Positions 1 to 10,368 of a stretch of 64,000 bases of DNA are shown here, in pieces. The notes below the pieces were generated by a model. The model had not been told where the DNA came from, did not search any database, and was given only the letters and a program-made list of their open reading frames with translations. Both the position numbers and the translations under genes were made by a program. This stretch comes from Phymatolithon calcareum (taxonomy: Eukaryota > Rhodophyta > Florideophyceae > Hapalidiales): positions 558,001 through 622,000 of the forward strand of contig OZ345370.1 of assembly GCA_977006965.1 (NCBI GenBank). Reading direction: 5' to 3'. Positions within the stretch are counted from its first letter, which is position 1. The number at the start of each line of letters is the position of its first letter.

Positions 1-597
1 TTCGCCGGCCTCATAAAATTCCCTCAAATCATCGCGATTCTCAGCGCAAAGTCTGTCGACGGTCTCTCCACAACAACCTTCCTCGTCGAAACGTTCGGAT
101 ACACCTACAACCTTGCCGCGCACTACCGCAAAGACTATCCCATCTCCACGTACGGTGATTTTGCAATGCTCATTCTGCAGAACTACTTCATCATCTACCT
201 CTGCTACGCGTTCACAAAGCGCGCGGCCCTAGGCGGCGCGGTCGTCATCGGCTACATCGGTCTGTTGGCGTTGATGTGCACAGCGTTTTTTCCGGTGGAG
301 ATTGTTGATTTTTTGACGCTGTTAAATATCCCGGTTGTTATTGTTGGGCGAATGCCGCAGATTTATGCAAACTTCCAGAACGGGTCCACTGGAACGCTTA
401 GCGCTATCACGAGTTGGGGGATATTCTTGGGGGCAAGTGCGAGAATTTTTACCACGCTGCAGGATGTGGATAGCAAGAATATTCTACTGGGATATGTGGT
501 CTCGGCGACGCTCAATGGAATTCTTGCGTTTCAGGTTTTGTACTACGGCGGAGCGAAGCCGGTGGCTGCAAAGGATGTTGATAAAAAGAAGCAGTAG
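1..597 (+). CDS. MPDU1: MPDU1-type PQ-loop membrane protein (5' partial)
   Basis: The reading frame is open from base 1 to the TAG at 595-597, so the N-terminus lies off the window. It shows two PQ-loop repeats: a first around KFPQI (residues 6-10 of the visible part) and a second with GRMPQIYANFQNGSTG, followed by hydrophobic helices. The second repeat is typical of mannose-P-dolichol utilization defect 1 protein, an ER membrane protein needed for use of dolichol-linked mannose and glucose donors in N-glycosylation and GPI assembly. The protein ends in KKKQ, which fits a KKxx dilysine ER-retrieval signal. An internal ATG at 166 is not the start, because conserved PQ-loop sequence lies before it. 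No intron is needed in the visible part. The role is inferred from the family. Confidence 0.85.
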   Translation, partial: FAGLIKFPQIIAILSAKSVDGLSTTTFLVETFGYTYNLAAHYRKDYPISTYGDFAMLILQNYFIIYLCYAFTKRAALGGAVVIGYIGLLALMCTAFFPVEIVDFLTLLNIPVVIVGRMPQIYANFQNGSTGTLSAITSWGIFLGASARIFTTLQDVDSKNILLGYVVSATLNGILAFQVLYYGGAKPVAAKDVDKKKQ

Positions 598-1301
598 TGC
601 GGTGCGCGCATGAATGTTGCATATCGGCATTGAGCGATAATGATACATTCGCACTTTTTGCTGTTGTGGGATGTAGGTTTCGTACGAGGGCTCATCGGTG
701 AGAAATGGAATCGATGTGCGAAAGATGTCACTTTTCTTGCCATGTACAGAAGCATCCTTGCGGTCCAGACGAGCAAGGACAGTCGTATGTATCTTGCAAT
801 CCACTATCCGTTGATAGTCCCTCGAATTAATTCACGCATGGTAGAACTAACATCCGCACACAAACAACGTTTATGTAAAAGGGAAAAGTTGTTCGTGTGA
901 TCAGATTTCCTCCACTTCTTCTTGAGGTATAAAAAACATTACACGATTTTAACAACTCGAACGTAGCGGAATACTTGGAGTGATTGCGACATTTGCATCA
1001 GCTATATTAGTCGCTTCCTTCCGCTCAACAGGAGAGGGATGTCTCCGAGCATTGTCCTGCGACTTGTAAGAGCATGTCTGATGTCTTGCTCAAGCGGCAG
1101 GCAAGAAAGCTAGATTTGTGATCTGATTTCAGAAGCATCAGAGAGCCAATGTCCCTGTATGATAAAACTGGGAGATCGAATTCCCGGAGAATTTCAATCT
1201 CGATCAATGACCCAAGAGGCCTCTTCACTGAAGTAGATCTGCCATCGACGGCACCGTCCAATTCTCAGTCAGCCCTCATCGAGATCCATCCGTCATCAAC
1301 A
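598..1301. other. Intergenic, no gene seen
   Basis: About 700 bases between the MPDU1-like stop and the cyclophilin start. The ORFs here are short, overlapping and without recognisable motifs. The frame upstream of the cyclophilin ATG stays open back to 1149, but that stretch does not look like protein and is probably 5' untranslated. Confidence 0.5.
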
Positions 1302-2258
1302 ATGGCAGCGTTTGTTCCTGGAGTGTTTTCAGCCACTCGTCATAGCGTCTCTCTGAACGCGCGATGCACCTCGTTCGCCGGTCGCGCAATACTCACCCCT
1401 GCAAGAGCCCGTCTCCCAGTCCGAGCCGGCTCCGTTCGTCGGGTGGCGACAATGGCAGGGCCTGTCGTGACGCACAAAACGTACTTTGACATCGAGATCG
1501 GCGGCGAGAAGGCCGGACGCGTAGAGTTTGGCCTTTACGGCGGAGATGACGGTGTTCCGAAAACGGCGGAGAATTTCCGAGCGCTCTGCACGGGCGAGAA
1601 GGGGTTTGGATACGCTGGCTGTGGGTTTCATCGTGTTATTCCGGATTTCATGTACGTTGCAAACTGGCATTGGTGTCGATGAGTTCGTTTTGAATGGATG
1701 GATGCTGACGTTTTGATTGCCATGGTGATGTTTTTCATGCGTAGGATTCAAGGTGGTGACTTCACGTAAGTTGGGAAGTGATGGTGGTATTGTACAGATG
1801 AGTCGATTTTGCACAGATGTTGACTGACTGGTTTGTTGCACGTGATTGATTGACATGCGTAGCGTTGGTAATGGAACCGGGGGAAAGAGCATCTATGGCG
1901 AAAAATTCGCGGATGAGAATTTTAACGTCAAACATACTGAACCGGGCCTTCTTAGTATGGCCAATGCAGGTCCCAATACAAATGGATCGCAGTTCTTTGT
2001 GACAACGGTACGACCTTCCGCATCTATTTCACATTTATGTTCAATCTGATTTGGTCCTTGTAATGCAATGTAGCTGACGGAAGAATTCGGTCTTTTGATT
2101 GCTCTCAGGTTCCATGCCCGTGGTTAGATGGCAAACATGTTGTGTTCGGAAAGGTTATCAGCGGGTTTGATACTATCAAGGCTATTGAAGCTACACCGAC
2201 AGGCGCAATGGATAAGCCGAAGAAGGAGGTCAAGGTCGCCGCCTGTGGTGAGCTCTAA
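1302..2258 (+). CDS. Cyclophilin-type peptidyl-prolyl isomerase, organelle-targeted, 4 exons
   Basis: The exons are 1302-1651, 1745-1765, 1863-2007 and 2109-2258, giving 221 aa. All three introns are GT-AG (93, 97 and 101 nt). Exon 2 is only 21 nt. The core has [30 protein letters not shown] and [12 protein letters not shown]. Counting residues, the cyclophilin-A active-site set is all present: R111, F116, M117, Q119, F169, W177, L178 and H182, a constant offset of 56 from human CypA. The first 50 residues are rich in Ala, Arg, Ser and Val and poor in acidic residues, like a plastid or mitochondrial transit peptide. Met51 (base 1452) would give a 171-aa cytosolic-size cyclophilin, so two start sites are possible. 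Introns 1 and 2 both end in ATGCGTAG. It catalyses proline cis-trans isomerisation in protein folding. Confidence 0.92.
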
Positions 2259-3370
2259 CTGTTCCTTTAGCATACTGAGTAAAGCAAAACCTTGTAACAT
2301 TACAATGCTGCTATCGTATGTGTGACATATCGTTGGCCACATCTCTCCTTTGTTCGGCGGTAGGGAACATCGCAATCATTTGTCGAGTAGTGTTTTTCGA
2401 CTCTCCATCGCCGGAGTGACTTGTTTAGGACGTGCTCTTTGTCTAGCCTTCAACCGGACGCTTCTTCTGAGATGCCACATGAACTACTGTGTGATGCATC
2501 TCCAGAGTTCCAGAATGGTCTCCACTCCGTTCTCAGAATAAATTTCCTCGGGACCTGTGGCGATGGAGCATACATTGTAAACAATGACGAAAGGGAGAAG
2601 CACTCTTTTAAATAATGATCGCCACCGACGTCGACACGGTCCAAGCGCTCATTTACAAATGACGGTGCCCACAGTATGCATGATAAACAAAAAGGGCGAT
2701 GAATAGTTAAACACACAAGACAGCTTATCGTACAGACGAAGTGGAGTGAACAACTGGGTGGGGTTCATTAAGCTTCTAAATATGCATGTTAGTGTTCTCT
2801 ATGCCCTCAAGACTTTTCCCAAGGTACGGCCAGGGCTGGTTGGTAAATACGTTCCGAAATGTGTCGAGCTAGCTAGAGTCCACACCAATTCCAATACACA
2901 GGAGAACTACAGTACCATCTCGGATGCGATAGGCCTTAATTCCAAAGACCATTTGCGAGTATGAGCAGTAGACGTTCAAACTGTTCGTCGATGCGAGCAC
3001 CGATGTGCTTCCCATGTCCGTTTAAATGTGGAAATGCGAACAGAGAAATTCCTAGCGGTGCTACTTCGGGTGATGCACACCGAATTCAATTCTTGGTTTG
3101 GAGCACATCTGTGGAGAAGATGTCAGCCCCCACGGGACCTGCACAATGAGTAATTTTTGTGCCCAGGTGTGTGATTCCGTTCAAGGTATCGTTCGTTCGT
3201 AATCGGAAAAGCTTACTGACGGACGTGCGACAAGAAGCCAAAGCACGAGTCTATTTTGCAAAGAATAGTAGCTTAAGAATTGTGATTCTTCGTTTCGGGA
3301 GTTGCGTAGGAAATATGCAAACGATAGATTTTACTTCTACTTTCAGGTTTTGCTACCTTACTCTTCAAAA
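2259..3370. other. Intergenic, no gene seen
   Basis: This 1.1 kb contains only short overlapping ORFs without family motifs. It must hold the 3' ends of two convergent genes: the plus-strand cyclophilin and the minus-strand NDUFS2. Confidence 0.5.
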
Positions 3371-5226
3371 TTAGCGGTCGACCTCCTGCAGAATTAGAGA
3401 AACGTCGCATCTCAGAAAAAGTCAGTCGCGGTTCGAGAAAAAGCCAAAGCAATGAAATCAAAAAATAATCAAAGCAACTTACGCCCTGTTTGTTTTTTAA
3501 AAGCAGCGTATCGTACAAACGGAAGATAAACAAACAAAGTCCCAGAGCGTCAGTCATGTGCAACCACATCGGCCCGCATGTGCGCATCGCCATGAAGAGA
3601 GGACAACATACACTTTCGGTTTCGTCAAATAGATCGCGACGCAAACAGCATTCAAAATCATTCAATACAAATAGAGTTAGCACCTCTGACACACAATCTC
3701 AAAACCTGCTTGCTTGCCCGAAAACTTGCAAAAACGTACAACACAATATCTTGCGTGCCGATGATCGTAACCGCATCGGCAACCATATGCCCCTGTCCCA
3801 TCATATTAAGCGCGGAAAGGTGAGCAAAACCCGGTGCCCGAATACCGCATCGATACGGCCGATTAGTGCCATTAGACACCAAATAAACTCCAAACTCTCC
3901 CTTCGGAGCCTCCACCGCCGTATAAGTATCTCCCGCAGGAACCGCATATCCCTCCGAGTACAGTTTGAAGTGATGAATAAGTGCCTCCATACTCTGCTTC
4001 ATATTCTCTCGACTCGGCGGTGAAATCTTTCGATCATCCACCTTGATCTCCCCCTCCGGCATTTGGTTCATACACTGCACAATAATATCCAAAGACTGTC
4101 GCATCTCCTCCATACGGATGAGATAGCGATCGTAGCAATCGCCATTGATTCCCACGGGCACCTTAAAATTCACGTATTCGTACGCATCGTACGGTTGCAC
4201 CTTTCGTAAATCCCAGTTTATACCAGAGCCGCGTAACATCGGACCTGAGAATCCCCACTCAAGTGCTTCACGACCGGTCACTATGCCAATGTCCACTAGA
4301 CGTTGCTTCCAGATTCTGTTGCCGGTCAGCATCTCCTCGATCTCGTCAATGCGGGATACGAATGCCTTGCAGAAGGCGTACACATCATCCATTAGTCCGA
4401 GTGGAATATCCATTTGTACACCGCCTGGTCGAACGTAAGCGGAATGCAATCGTGCGCCGGATACACGCTCGTAAAACTCCATGAGTTTCTCACGCTCCTC
4501 AAATGCCCAAAGGAACGGCGTCAAAGCGCCGACATCCATGCCCTGAGTTTCAAAATTACCGATACATTCAATAGTAAACAGCTGTCTGTCAGCCCATGCT
4601 TAGGACATACGCGCCCGCCCGCCCGCCCGCACGCTCGGGAAATAGTGGTGACCAAAACGTACATGACAAGCAATGGCCAGCAAATGGTTAAGAATCCGTG
4701 TAATTTCCCCAAACATCGTACGAATATACTTTGCCCGAATAGGAGCCTCAATCTTAAGCAACTTCTCAACCGCCAACGAATAGCACTGCTCCTGTGCCAT
4801 CATGGACACATAGTCGAGCCGATCAAAGTAAGGCAACGCCTGCAGATAAGTTTTATACTCGATAAGTTTCTCCGTCCCGCGATGCAAAAGCCCGACATGA
4901 GGATCGAGCTTGGTCGTCACCTCACCGTCCAGTTCGAGCACGAGTCGCAACACACCATGAGCAGCCGGATGTTGCGGTCCGAAATTGATGGTGAAGTTCT
5001 TGATATCGAGTTGCTTCTCGCGGTCCGCACGCATGCGCTGCAATTCATGCGGTTCTAGTTGGTTGAAGCCGACCTCGCCGGCCACTTCGCTCACGCCGGC
5101 GTTGATGAATTTCTCGCGCTCAGCGGCGTCGGGTATCGACACTGCTGCACCGCGTGTTACGAGGCCGCGCTTGGGTTGCGATCGCCGGGAGAAAATTCGC
5201 GCTGAAAGCAAGGCACGACGGAGCAT
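3371..5226 (-). CDS. NDUFS2: NADH dehydrogenase [ubiquinone] 49-kDa subunit (NDUFS2/Nad7), nuclear, 3 exons
   Basis: Exon 1 is 5226-4663 (188 codons) and exon 2 starts at 4542; intron 1 (4543-4662, 120 nt) is GTACGT...CAG in phase 0. The protein is the complex I 49-kDa core subunit of the quinone-binding arm. It shows [61 protein letters not shown] and [30 protein letters not shown]. The first 30 residues ([17 protein letters not shown]) are a typical mitochondrial presequence. After GTQDIV the frame leaves the family consensus, which ends FGEVDR. A 15-nt exon at 3385-3371 encodes EVDR and a stop, right after a pyrimidine-rich CTGCAG acceptor. The exact donor is uncertain: an in-frame one at 3736/3735 gives DIVLYEVDR, while the better GTACGT consensus at 3739 is out of phase. 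Total length is about 461 aa, normal for the family. Confidence 0.9.
4543..4662 (-). other. NDUFS2 intron 1 with GGGC repeat
   Basis: This 120-nt GT-AG intron interrupts the gene after [11 protein letters not shown] and before [10 protein letters not shown]. At 4613-4630 it holds a run of tandem tetranucleotides (GCCC on the plus strand). Confidence 0.85.
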
Positions 5227-5714
5227 TTTTGGGACGGAGAAAAGACAACCTGGAAGGTTGCTGCACTAGGTCGCATGCACCTTCGTAACGCATTGGGCGA
5301 AGCAAGAGATTGTTTGTGGAAAAATAGAATATTTCAAATTTCGTTCCACTTTCACTTTGACATTCTTATTTTCTTCATGAAATTAAAGAGGTGCCATGAA
5401 AAGCTTTTAATTTTTTCTTCTCTTTTTCACTCATCTGCAATGACTCGAACCTAATCCATTGTTTGTTGTCCTGAGCCATCGGACCACTTGCTCTTGAGAT
5501 TGTGTCGGACAATCTCGTCAAGAGCCGTAGAACAAAAGATGAATGGATTCGTTCGGAGAAAAGTCATCGGTGTTGACAGCATCGATGAGCTCTGCATTCT
5601 CAATCGTTGTCGTGGCTGCAGTCAGTCGTGAGAAAGAAGGGCATTGCGGACTCGGCATTCGCGAAGGGCGGCATGTATAGCAGATGCATTTACGAAAATT
5701 GCTCGTATTAAGAT

Positions 5715-6035
5715 TTAAAGTTGTGTATTTTCATCGAGCTCGAAATCCCCCATGAAAGCCATGGTTTTTTTTTGCAAGAACTGCCTGCGGAGCAACAAAA
5801 ACAACGTACTGTACAAAGCCTCGAAGCACGTTTGGAAGGGATTGGACACATTCTTGAAATGCTCATTTGCGAATTGGATCGCATTTCTATCTTCGTGAAC
5901 AGCAATGAGAGAGACTTCCTTCGGAGAGGGCTTAAAGCCTTTCCCTTGAAGCGCTTCCCAACGCAAGGTTGTGAAATTTATGGACCTGTGGACAACAATT
6001 TTGCGCCGTGGTCCTCTCTGGCGATATTTGCACAA
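5715..6035 (-). CDS. Small hypothetical ORF, one DUF4116-like repeat
   Basis: A 106-codon frame. Its middle part, KPSPKEVSLIAVHEDRNAIQ, followed by FANEHFKN, resembles a single DUF4116 repeat, where a residue pair, 'evvlaAV', 'dG.aL.yAs' and 'lr.d' recur. That family is abundant in some algae and its function is unknown. There is only one repeat and the rest shows no pattern, so it could be a fragment of a longer lost gene. The plus-strand frame over the same bases is longer but looks less like protein. I am not sure this is expressed. Confidence 0.25.
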   Translation of the reverse strand: MCKYRQRGPRRKIVVHRSINFTTLRWEALQGKGFKPSPKEVSLIAVHEDRNAIQFANEHFKNVSNPFQTCFEALYSTLFLLLRRQFLQKKTMAFMGDFELDENTQL

Positions 6036-6692
6036 GAAGGCATCGAAAAAATGAATGAATTAACGAGCCTCCTGACGGCCGGCGTGGAATCCGATTCCAC
6101 AATTTTCCACTTCCGTACATTACAAGTTCGTAGATACCGTCACTCCCTATTGCGCATACACCCGAGAAAGTGCGCATTTGCCTGTCTGGTGCACCTGTCC
6201 CCCTCCACAAGAACTGGAAGCTCGCAACTTGTGAGGTTTTTCGACCCGTTTAATTCTTTTATTCCCCATTTGGTGACGTGTACACCGAGCATTTCGCGTG
6301 AATTTTCAGCGCCTGTGCTCCATCTTTTCCTGGTGCATGCAGCGGGGATGGCGAGGATGCAGTTGCTGCACCCTCGCAGTGCAATTGGGTGCGAATACAG
6401 TAGTCAGGAGCAGCGAAATCTGACTGCAATTGTTTCTGCATCTGTATATACGATTATAGTATGCCGGGAAATACGAAAACTCTCTACGCACAAGGACCCG
6501 GGCAATGTATAATTCATGGGTTGCAATGGTCCCCTTATGCCCAACTTCTGGGTAGCAGCCTGACACATTCCATGTATTGTCAATTCACATTAACCTACGC
6601 GACATGAATTGATTCCAGCATGGGTTTCAATCGCCACTAATCTGATGCAGATCTCAACTTTAACGGGCGCCCGATGTGCCCCGTCGTCGAAC

Positions 6693-6699
6693 TTATATA
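6693..6699 (+). promoter_or_regulatory. TATA box of the ABCG gene
   Basis: TTATATAG lies about 65 nt before the ATG at 6760. It falls inside the 5' extension of the ABCG frame, which argues that the ATG at 6676 is upstream of transcription and not the start. Confidence 0.6.
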
Positions 6700-6759
6700 G
6701 ACCGCTGGCCTTTGCCAAACTGCCCATCAATCGATCATTCACACTACAAGACTCCCATC

Positions 6760-8628
6760 ATGTTGGAAGCTGATAACAATGGCACCCGTCTCAGAGCAAT
6801 CTCCTCCCTCCGCACTGGCGGTACATCCCTAGCCTGGCGCGGTCTCTCCGTCTCCGTGCCGCTGAAAGGCGCCCCAAGCGATGGCGACATCGAGAATTTG
6901 CGCCCCAACGAGAAGGCAATTATTAACAACGTCGCAGGCTATGTTGAACCCGGTACAATTCTCTTCGTCATGGGACCTTCCGGTAGTGGGAAGAGTACAA
7001 TTCTTGATAGTTTGGCCGACCGTGTGAAACTCCCGGTGAAGGGGCATCAAGTTCTGGATGGCAAAATCAAAACGCCACTCGCACTCAAATCCGTCGCCAA
7101 GTACGTGCAACAGACTGATGATCTGTTAGGAGTTCTCACGGTCAAGGAGACGTTCGACTTTGCTGCCGGTCTGTACGTCAAAGATGCGGCGCATCGCGAC
7201 GCTGCAGTGGAGGACGTCATCGAATCGCTAGGTCTCCACGCACATCGCGACACCAAAATCGGTAATGCCTTTGTTCGCGGCCTGAGTGGCGGTCAGGTTC
7301 GTCGTGTGACAATTGGTTGCGAGCTTGTTGCATCGCCAAAACTTCTATTCTGTGATGAACCTACATCGGGTCTTGACAGTGCGACATCGCACAATGTGAT
7401 GAAGCAACTGAAGCGAATTGCGAAGGAAACTGGAATGGCGATGATAATTACAATTCATCAGCCGAGTGAACTTGTTTTCGAAATGGCAGATTCCCTTCTT
7501 CTCATCACCGAGGGTAACACTTGCTACTTCGGTGCGGCAGATAAAGCTGCAGACTATTTCCGAGGACTGGGTTACACGCAGACACCGCGAGTGTCCGAGA
7601 TTGAGTGGATATTGGATCTTGTGAACAAGGATTTTGGACAGCCGGATGTTGTTGATAGTTGTATCAAATCCTGGCCACATTCTGAGGAGGCACAGAAACT
7701 GAATGCGAAACTGTCACATCTTAATGTGCCTGAAAGTGGAGATGGATATGGTTCGTTGCAGACAAGTGACAATAAGATGATGTACGCTGTGGGATTCCTG
7801 CAGCAGACGAAAATTCTGTTTCAGAGAGGCATTCTCAATACCATCCGTAACCCTGCGGTTCTGTGGCTTCGATTTGCAATGTATCTCATGCTCTCCATCA
7901 TGATTGGAATTGTGTGGACAAGGCTCGGAAACTCTGCGTCGGTTATTTCCGACATTAATAATGCACTGTTCTATATCTGCGCATTCATGATCTTCATGTC
8001 CGTTTCCGTCCTCCCCGCCTACTTAGAGGAGCGTTCCGTTCTTGTACGTGAGCGTGCGAATGGCGCCTATTCCATTCCCGCTTACATTTTGTCGCATACG
8101 CTTTACGAAATTCCCTACGTGTTCTGTCTCGCACTCATGGCGTCATCCGTGACCTATTGGCTTGTGGGATTAACTCCGACACCACGTCGTTTCTTCGTTT
8201 TCCTCGCCAACCTGTTCATGTCCCTCTTTGTGGCCGAGTCTATCATGGTTCTGCTTGCTGCGTTGATTCCGATTTTGATTGTGGCTATTGCGGCTGGGGC
8301 TATGATGTTTGGTGCATTCATGTGTGTGATGGGCGCTTTCATTTCCGTTGACAGAATTGGATGGTGGTTCAGATGGCTGCACTATGTGGCATTTCATTAC
8401 TACGCATACTCTACATTCATGGTGAATCAGTTTCGAGATACGGTATGGAAAGCGTCGCCGAATACGTTCCCCGCGTTCTTGGAGAATGTCAACGGGAATA
8501 GCGTGTACGCAGCTCAGGGATTGGAGGACAGGCTTTGGGTTAATTTTGTCGTGCTCTTTGCCATGGCTATCTTCTATCGTGGCGCCGCGGCTGCTTATTT
8601 GCACTTTGTCATCCGGGGGAAAAAGTAA
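6760..8628 (+). CDS. ABCG (White/WBC-type) half-transporter
   Basis: A 622-aa single-exon gene. The ATP-binding domain comes first: Walker A GPSGSGKST at about residues 72-80, signature LSGGQVRRVTIG at about 175, Walker B LLFCDEPTSGLDS at about 195-207, and the H-loop in ITIHQPS. The ABC2-type membrane domain follows, with about six hydrophobic segments from about residue 360 to the end. This NBD-then-TMD order defines the ABCG family, whose half-size members dimerise and export lipids, sterols or other hydrophobic compounds. The substrate cannot be told from sequence. The frame is open from 6676, but a TATA box at 6693-6699 and the unconserved first 28 residues favour the ATG at 6760. The gene runs divergently from NDUFS2. 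Confidence 0.93.
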   Translation: MLEADNNGTRLRAISSLRTGGTSLAWRGLSVSVPLKGAPSDGDIENLRPNEKAIINNVAGYVEPGTILFVMGPSGSGKSTILDSLADRVKLPVKGHQVLDGKIKTPLALKSVAKYVQQTDDLLGVLTVKETFDFAAGLYVKDAAHRDAAVEDVIESLGLHAHRDTKIGNAFVRGLSGGQVRRVTIGCELVASPKLLFCDEPTSGLDSATSHNVMKQLKRIAKETGMAMIITIHQPSELVFEMADSLLLITEGNTCYFGAADKAADYFRGLGYTQTPRVSEIEWILDLVNKDFGQPDVVDSCIKSWPHSEEAQKLNAKLSHLNVPESGDGYGSLQTSDNKMMYAVGFLQQTKILFQRGILNTIRNPAVLWLRFAMYLMLSIMIGIVWTRLGNSASVISDINNALFYICAFMIFMSVSVLPAYLEERSVLVRERANGAYSIPAYILSHTLYEIPYVFCLALMASSVTYWLVGLTPTPRRFFVFLANLFMSLFVAESIMVLLAALIPILIVAIAAGAMMFGAFMCVMGAFISVDRIGWWFRWLHYVAFHYYAYSTFMVNQFRDTVWKASPNTFPAFLENVNGNSVYAAQGLEDRLWVNFVVLFAMAIFYRGAAAAYLHFVIRGKK

Positions 8629-9088
8629 CAGGATGCAGATCTCTCGTCAGAGAAGTTTGCACGATAACATGGCTCCGTCGGGATTGATATGTTTGTCATT
8701 GAATTGAATAAATATTTAATATTGACTTCATAGAGCCCTAATGAGTTTCATGCTACAAGTTCATTCGAGAAACCCTGCTCTTATCCGGAACAGCAATCAA
8801 ACTGGTCAATAGGAGCTATAACTTGTAAGCGCTTGTTGAGCAGAGGTAAGCGACCTCTACCATCTTTGCTTCCGTGATACGTCTTTTTATTTATGTAGCG
8901 AATGTTAAGAAGAGTGCGACTCTGCTACATCTTGAGAAATCAGGATGCCTTATCGGGAAGGCCACTCTGGACGCAAGAATGGGGACGACAATACGCGGGG
9001 GGTGCTTTTATTTTCTTTCAATTCAGGTGCGACTTCCAGTATTACACTCAAGTTTGAATGTGCGGCATAAAAGCAGCAATAGCACTGC

Positions 9089-9121
9089 CACGATTGCCTT
9101 GGTTGAACCAAGGCAATCGTG
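9089..9121. repeat. Perfect palindrome, 16-bp arms, 1-nt loop
   Basis: Arms 9089-9104 and 9106-9121 are exact reverse complements around a single G. Its last base is the first base of the larger hairpin that follows. Confidence 0.95.
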
Positions 9122-9209
9122 TTATCAAGAAAGGCGCACGGGAAAAGACCTGAACGCGAACCAAGTTGGTTTGAGTTCAGGTCTTTTCCCGTGCGCCTTT
9201 CTTGATAAC
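9121..9209. repeat. Long hairpin, perfect 35-bp arms, 19-nt loop
   Basis: Arms 9121-9155 and 9175-9209 are exact reverse complements. The loop itself can fold through ACCAA/TTGGT. A third short palindrome (ATCACGG-A-CCGTGAT, 9213-9227) follows directly. Confidence 0.95.
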
Positions 9210-10368
9210 CCTTATCACGGACCGTGATTCACGGTGCACGATACTATGCGCGGGAATAGGTTCCCGTATGCATTTCATGTGACCCAGTAAGGAACGCTGT
9301 GCAGCACACTCCCTTTTCCGGTTTTGAGTCACCCGGATTGGGGTGCACGACAATTTAGCAGTAGTTCACACTAGCTTATCACAATCCCCATTTGGAGGCT
9401 TCTTAAGCGAGAGCCGAAGCCCAGACTATCGGACTCCGGCACAGACAAGAACAAAGACAGGTAAACACCTTTACTCGTCATTTCCCGACCTTCGAACGCA
9501 CTGAGATGAGAATCATTGCCGTCGAGCACCGCAAACGTCTTCGGTTAACGGTCCTAGCCGTTCATCAGGATGAAGCAACGCTTGCTGTGTAACTTGTCCA
9601 GGTGTTAGTTAGCTGTGGCTTCCGTTCCCCGCAATGAACAACTTGGGTTTTTCGAGCCAGTCCATGCCCATCTTTTACAAAGTTTGGCGGTCCAGCTTAG
9701 TCACGCGACATACCCTTCGGAGAGCGTCCATGTAATCGACAACTACCACTGTGCCATGCAAGTGGGAATGTTGAAAAAAACTACTCAGATTCGCTGACCC
9801 AATAGTGCTGAGCTCCCAGAGGCTGCACACCGACATGCATTGGTGATACCTTCCTCTGCAAGTCATCTCGAACTGGTTGGTCCGTGCAACTAGGTTCTGA
9901 ATGCCCTTGTGAAGTTTACATATGTTACTCTTCGAGTTCCGAAATAGATGGCACGCGCTCTAATGTCCATTCTTGCCTTATCTCTCCGATACATCAACAA
10001 TACCTCTGTATTATCTTTGTCGAACTTGCAGACCGGTCTTTTTTGCGAATTCTTGTTGCGGCAACCGACTTATCCCGACACGTGCTAATTGCACGGGCGG
10101 TCGCATTCCGAGTAAACAGGTATAACAACAGATAGAAGCACACGTCTGGACAGAAATGGTGCTTACATTTACGGCACGTCCAATACTATGCTTTTTTCCA
10201 ACGTTTACGTCTATGCTTTGAGCTTGCAGAACAATAATGAAACTACTCCAAAGCAATACTTTTACCCCTCCATGTAGAAGTTTCTTCAAGAACCAAACTT
10301 GCCTCTACGATTCTCCATAGAGGAAAGTTCCATAAAACTACGGATGACAAACCGTTAAAAAGTTCTCC

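Larger units (their letters stand above)
5227..6759. other. Spacer between divergent NDUFS2 and ABCG genes
   Basis: About 1.5 kb between two divergently transcribed genes, so it should contain both promoters. It also holds a possible small minus-strand ORF at 5715-6035, listed separately. A 263-codon plus-strand ORF (5721-6512) overlaps it but has no recognisable motif and an unlike-protein composition. Confidence 0.4.
8629..10368. other. Intergenic with hairpin cluster, no gene seen
   Basis: This 1.7 kb has no convincing coding frame. It holds the palindrome cluster at 9089-9229, annotated separately. Bases 10060-10200 resemble the sequence downstream of other hydrolase copies (near 19800-19960 and 28980-29150), so they are part of the duplicated flank. 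Confidence 0.5.

Noticed and set aside
3490-4438. Plus-strand ORFs of 177 and 97 codons over NDUFS2
   Set aside because: Shadows of the NDUFS2 coding strand.
5721-6512. 263-codon plus-strand ORF
   Set aside because: No motif, no conserved blocks and a composition unlike protein. The overlapping minus frame at 5715-6035 looks slightly more real.
6676-6759. Longer start for the ABCG transporter
   Set aside because: A TATA box lies within this stretch, and the 28 extra residues show no ABCG similarity.
9089-9229. Hairpins as bacterial rho-independent terminators or a CRISPR array
   Set aside because: The genome is eukaryotic, there is no U-tract logic and no regular spacer pattern.
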